A stretch of DNA of 9,488 bases, taken from positions 1 through 9,488 of the forward strand of contig CALIBA010000030.1 of the NCBI GenBank assembly GCA_938045435.1, given 5' to 3'. The notes under the pieces are model-generated. The model was not told the DNA's origin, ran no database searches, and was given only the letters and a program-made list of their open reading frames with translations. Positions 6,861 through 9,488 of the stretch are shown here, in pieces; the first letter of the stretch is position 1, and each line of letters opens with the position of its first letter. This DNA is from an uncultured Selenomonas sp. GTDB lineage: Bacteria > Bacillota > Negativicutes > Selenomonadales > Selenomonadaceae. A program made the position numbers and the translations under genes.

Positions 6861-7558
6861 TTGGATGCCTCCTCCCGATCTGCGGTCTCGTGCGCATAGG
6901 TCTGGCGGATGCTGCCTCGATACGGGGGAATATAGACCTCATCACTGACTGTAATATCCAGCTGGATTCCCCAAACCCCCAGTGTCTCTACTACACCACC
7001 GCGCATTTTCAAAGAGTTCTCGAGAGATTTTTTATCCCCAATCGCACGGATCTCAAACGGTGCTGACGAACGAACGTTATTGACTGAAAGGGTCGGCCCT
7101 GCACAGCGGATTTCAGAGGTTCCCGTCAGCCTCTGCCCATTGACGGAAACCGCCTCTGCGCCAGCGGCACGCAGTTCATTGATGACGCGGAGAAGATCAT
7201 CATCATGGATGATGTAAAGATTCGGATTTTCCCCGGATTTTGCAGCCTTTGGGCTATCATCCATGCGCACAATGACGCCCTCTCCCACGAGGGGGACAAG
7301 CCCTGCCCGATAGCGCAGCATCTCCTCTCCTGCATTGCTTTCCTGATCGTCTGCTGCCTCTCTCATCCGACGCAGTTCTTCACTGAGTTCATTCCGCTCG
7401 TGCTCTGCCAGCAAGAGTCGATCCGATATTTCCTCAAGACGCTGCTGAGAGACCGTGTCCTTGGCATCCTGCGCTGTACGAAACTGCACAGCCATCATGA
7501 AGCCTATCAGGATACAAACGAGAGCAAGCAGCCACTCCCCCTGCCGAAATCGTTTCAT
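6857..7558 (-). CDS. DUF881 family membrane-anchored protein (YlxW/YlxX-like)
   Basis: 233-residue single-pass protein of the DUF881 family, regularly found between divIB/ftsQ and sbp in Firmicutes. Its function is not established, though position suggests a role near the divisome or cell wall. Residues 9-27 form one membrane anchor or uncleaved signal, with the short N-terminus in the cytoplasm. Residues 35-72 are rich in Glu, Arg and Leu and look coiled-coil. Residues 85-212 are the DUF881 core, with LVPLVGEGVIVRMDDS, the conserved LYIIHDDDLLRVINELRAAG (114-133) followed by AEAVSVNGQR, and the closing VYIPPYRG. Its ATG follows the ftsQ stop directly (TAAATG), with AAGGG about 6 nt before it; its own stop overlaps the sbp start. 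Two DUF881 paralogues exist in B. subtilis, so I assign no symbol. Confidence 0.88.
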   Translation of the reverse strand: MKRFRQGEWLLALVCILIGFMMAVQFRTAQDAKDTVSQQRLEEISDRLLLAEHERNELSEELRRMREAADDQESNAGEEMLRYRAGLVPLVGEGVIVRMDDSPKAAKSGENPNLYIIHDDDLLRVINELRAAGAEAVSVNGQRLTGTSEIRCAGPTLSVNNVRSSAPFEIRAIGDKKSLENSLKMRGGVVETLGVWGIQLDITVSDEVYIPPYRGSIRQTYAHETADREEASK

Positions 7559-8290
7559 TTATTCCCTTTCTGTTGTCTCTCGATCTGCAAGCTTGATAAA
7601 TGGCGCATCATAGCTGAAGTCCACGAACTCTACTGTATGGCGTGTGGTTCTCTGATCCTGTAAAAAATCCTGTGTCAGCCCTGCCTTATCTGCGATGCCG
7701 TCAAGATCACCTAGTCGTATGGGCAGTGCATTCTTTGTATAGGCAACAACAGTCTCCGGCATGGTAATGTTGATCTCAGAAAGCTGCGCAACTTCTGTAT
7801 AGTCAATCTTACGAAGAAATGCCAGTACTTTTTCAATCTGTGGGCTGGTATTATCGTCGCCAATATAAAGATCGTGCAGCTTCACACCGGTAATGATCGG
7901 AATATCTGCTCCCTTGAGTGTGCGGTAGCCTGCTATAACCTTCCCCTGTCGGTCAAAATCCAAATAGCCATAGTCACAGGCAACGGTAGCAAGAGGAACC
8001 CGCTCCACAATCTCCATTTCAATTTTGTTGGGAAGCTGACGTCGTACGACAGCAGATTCAATACGCAGGTCATGGAGCAAATTCGCTGTCATCGCATCGG
8101 TCTTCAGTGCAAAAAGCCGTTCTCCATATCGAATGCGAGCAATTTCACAGAGCTCCTCTGCACCAAGTTGTACAGAACCATGCACAACGAGCTGCTGAAA
8201 CGTAAACAGCGGGGAGTAGATCAGCCCGGCCAAAACACCACCGATGCAAAAGAGATAGCATGCTCCTTTTAGAACGCGGCGCGAACTCAT
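7559..8290 (-). CDS. ftsQ: Divisome protein FtsQ/DivIB
   Basis: Bitopic cell-division protein that, with FtsB/DivIC and FtsL, links the cytoplasmic Z-ring to septal peptidoglycan synthesis. The protein has 243 residues: a short basic N-terminus (MSSRRVLKG), one membrane segment near 9-27, then an extracytoplasmic POTRA domain (about 29-97) opening with the typical FTFQQLVVHGSVQLGAEEL pattern, containing YGERLFAL and ending RRQLPNKIEMEIVERVP. The beta domain follows (about 101-220), with GYLDFDRQGKVIA, IPIITGV, and LPIRLGDLDGIADKAG, where families usually carry a v.lG..d...K motif. Its ATG overlaps the ddl stop by 4 nt (ATGA), so the genes are likely coupled. The cytoplasmic tail is short compared with many DivIB proteins. 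Confidence 0.93.
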   Translation of the reverse strand: MSSRRVLKGACYLFCIGGVLAGLIYSPLFTFQQLVVHGSVQLGAEELCEIARIRYGERLFALKTDAMTANLLHDLRIESAVVRRQLPNKIEMEIVERVPLATVACDYGYLDFDRQGKVIAGYRTLKGADIPIITGVKLHDLYIGDDNTSPQIEKVLAFLRKIDYTEVAQLSEINITMPETVVAYTKNALPIRLGDLDGIADKAGLTQDFLQDQRTTRHTVEFVDFSYDAPFIKLADRETTERE

Positions 8291-9488
8291 CTGCGATACC
8301 CCGCCATGGAAAGGATCTTCTCACATAATGCGGGAAATGATAGACCTATCGCGCGTGCTGCATCTGGAACAAGAGAAGTCTCCGTCATTCCGGGTACCGA
8401 ATTGACCTCAATGGCATATGGCACCTCATCCTCACTGAGCATGACATCGACGCGGGCAACACCACTGCACCCACATACTGAAAAAGCACGAACTGCAAGC
8501 TGCTGCACCGCTGCCGTACATTCCGGAGAAAGGTCTGCGGGCACAATGTGGGTGGAAGCACCGGGCGTATATTTGCTCTCATAGTCATAGCGTCCCGATT
8601 CCGTTGTAATCTCAATCACAGGAAGCGCCTCTGCCGCCGTCCGGTCCCCCCATACCACAACAGTCAGTTCCCGCCCACGAATAAACTCCTCAACAAGCAC
8701 CTCATCGCCATAGGTAAACGCTTCATCAATTGCACTTTGCACTTCATCGGCAGACATGACGATATGTACCCCGATGCTTGAGCCTTGTTCTGCGGCCTTG
8801 ATAACGAGCGGAGGCGGGAACTGTGAAAGAATCCGCTTAGACAGCTGATCATCTCTTTCACAGGCATAAAAAACATGAGAGCGCGGTGTTGAAATCCCCT
8901 CTGCACGAAATATTCGTTTTGTCGCGGCCTTATCCATCGTGAGTGCTGCCGCATACACACCGGAACCTGTATAGGGAATGCCGAGCATGTCGAGTGTCCC
9001 CTGCAGCACACCATCCTCTCCGTATTTCCCATGAAGAGCATTAAACACAATGGCAGGGTCATATTTTTTTATATCCTCTGCAAAGGACTGCGGGCTTAGT
9101 TCAAGGCCTACGGCCGGATAATCAAGCGACTGAAGTGCGCACAGAATGGCCCCCCCAGAACGACGCGATACCTCTGCCTCTGTAGAAGGCCCCCCCATGA
9201 CGACGACAATTTGCCCTCTGTTGTCCGGTGTCAAAGCACGATCTTTCAAATGTTGTACCAGCGCCTCCCCTACTTCAAGAATATCTCCGGCTCCCATGGT
9301 GATGACCAGATCTCCGCTGAAGACATGCTGCATTAAATACCGCTCAAGATCCGCACGCTCTGGAAGATATACTGTATCTTGTCCTGAGACTAAACCGTCA
9401 TTATGAAAAGTTTGTGAAGAATGAGATGCTAAGAAATCAAATCCTTTTTTATTATCATTATAGCCTAAACGTAATGAAGCATTATCAC
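8287..9488 (-). CDS. ddl: D-alanine--D-alanine ligase fused in frame behind a MurC C-terminal segment (partial, 5' end outside window)
   Basis: The frame stays open to the right edge; numbering here starts at the first full codon (9486). Residues 91-399 are a complete ATP-grasp Ddl, which joins two D-Ala for peptidoglycan precursors: VVVMGGPSTEAEVS with E103 (E. coli DdlB Glu15), NALHGKYGEDG, the QGSSIGV loop (about 234-240), KYTPG with Y306 (Tyr216, expected for D-Ala rather than D-lactate use), ARVD with R345 and D347, and IEVN with E360 and N362. Residues 39-81 read VYLPERADLERYL ... GDLVITMGAGDI ... VGEALVQHLK, the typical end of MurC (UDP-MurNAc--L-Ala ligase). No stop codon and no start with a ribosome binding site separate the two parts; the linker is about nine residues. 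MurC-Ddl fusions are known in Chlamydia. Residues 1-38 are AT-rich and match MurC only weakly. The stop overlaps the ftsQ start. Confidence 0.9.
   Translation of the reverse strand, partial: DNASLRLGYNDNKKGFDFLASHSSQTFHNDGLVSGQDTVYLPERADLERYLMQHVFSGDLVITMGAGDILEVGEALVQHLKDRALTPDNRGQIVVVMGGPSTEAEVSRRSGGAILCALQSLDYPAVGLELSPQSFAEDIKKYDPAIVFNALHGKYGEDGVLQGTLDMLGIPYTGSGVYAAALTMDKAATKRIFRAEGISTPRSHVFYACERDDQLSKRILSQFPPPLVIKAAEQGSSIGVHIVMSADEVQSAIDEAFTYGDEVLVEEFIRGRELTVVVWGDRTAAEALPVIEITTESGRYDYESKYTPGASTHIVPADLSPECTAAVQQLAVRAFSVCGCSGVARVDVMLSEDEVPYAIEVNSVPGMTETSLVPDAARAIGLSFPALCEKILSMAGYRR

Noticed and set aside
9331..9333. ATG at 9333 as the true start of the Ddl protein
   Set aside because: It lies inside the MurC-like tail, whose conserved part begins about 13 codons earlier, and no GGAGG-type site precedes it.
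9457..9462. TATAAT on the - strand as a promoter for ddl
   Set aside because: No -35-like hexamer lies 16-18 nt upstream, and the frame with the MurC tail is open through it. A TATAAT is expected by chance in such AT-rich sequence.

Overview
The window looks like a chromosomal housekeeping segment of a Firmicute, most likely a Selenomonas-type member of the Negativicutes. The evidence is the division-cluster order (ddl, ftsQ/divIB, DUF881 gene, sbp, ftsZ), an AroH-type chorismate mutase, a YkpA/YbiT-type ABC-F protein, Gram-positive-style GGAGG ribosome binding sites and a base composition near 50% G+C by eye. The genus is an inference; no rRNA or other marker is present to prove it.

Layout. 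Positions 1-5113 carry five genes on the + strand: the C-terminal half of a divergent NCS2/AzgA-like permease (cut by the left edge), a secreted glucosaminidase-type peptidoglycan hydrolase, an ABC-F ATPase, an ABC1/UbiB-family kinase-like membrane protein, and chorismate mutase AroH. The UbiB-like gene and aroH are almost contiguous, and the aroH ribosome binding site lies inside the end of the UbiB-like gene. A bidirectional hairpin terminator at 5158-5205 separates this set from a convergent - strand cluster at 5217-9488: ftsZ, sbp, the DUF881 gene, ftsQ/divIB and ddl, transcribed from right to left. The ddl-ftsQ and DUF881-sbp pairs overlap by 4 nt (ATGA) and ftsQ-DUF881 abut as TAAATG, which implies translational coupling. 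ftsZ is set apart by a 114-bp AT-rich gap containing a good candidate sigma-A promoter (TGGAAA, 17 nt, TAGAAT with an extended -10), so it probably has its own transcription.

How the genes fit together. The - strand genes cover the last precursor step of peptidoglycan synthesis (D-Ala-D-Ala), the divisome (FtsQ) and the Z-ring (FtsZ), plus two small membrane proteins typical of this cluster. The glucosaminidase on the other strand also acts on the wall.

Points most worth a second look: (1) the Ddl frame has no start of its own and reads back in frame into a recognisable MurC C-terminus, i.e. a MurC-Ddl fusion; (2) upstream of that MurC tail the last ~90 bases of the window turn sharply AT-rich and resemble MurC only weakly, so they may be divergent, recombined or chimeric; (3) AroH lacks the catalytic glutamate (Glu78 of the Bacillus subtilis enzyme, here Gln) but has Asp where Cys75 would be; (4) the ABC-F second domain has Arg instead of the H-loop His; (5) the permease fragment has lost the conserved acidic residues of its family; (6) no ftsA lies next to ftsZ. 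I found no mobile element, CRISPR array, tRNA or rRNA, and no unknown multi-gene system.
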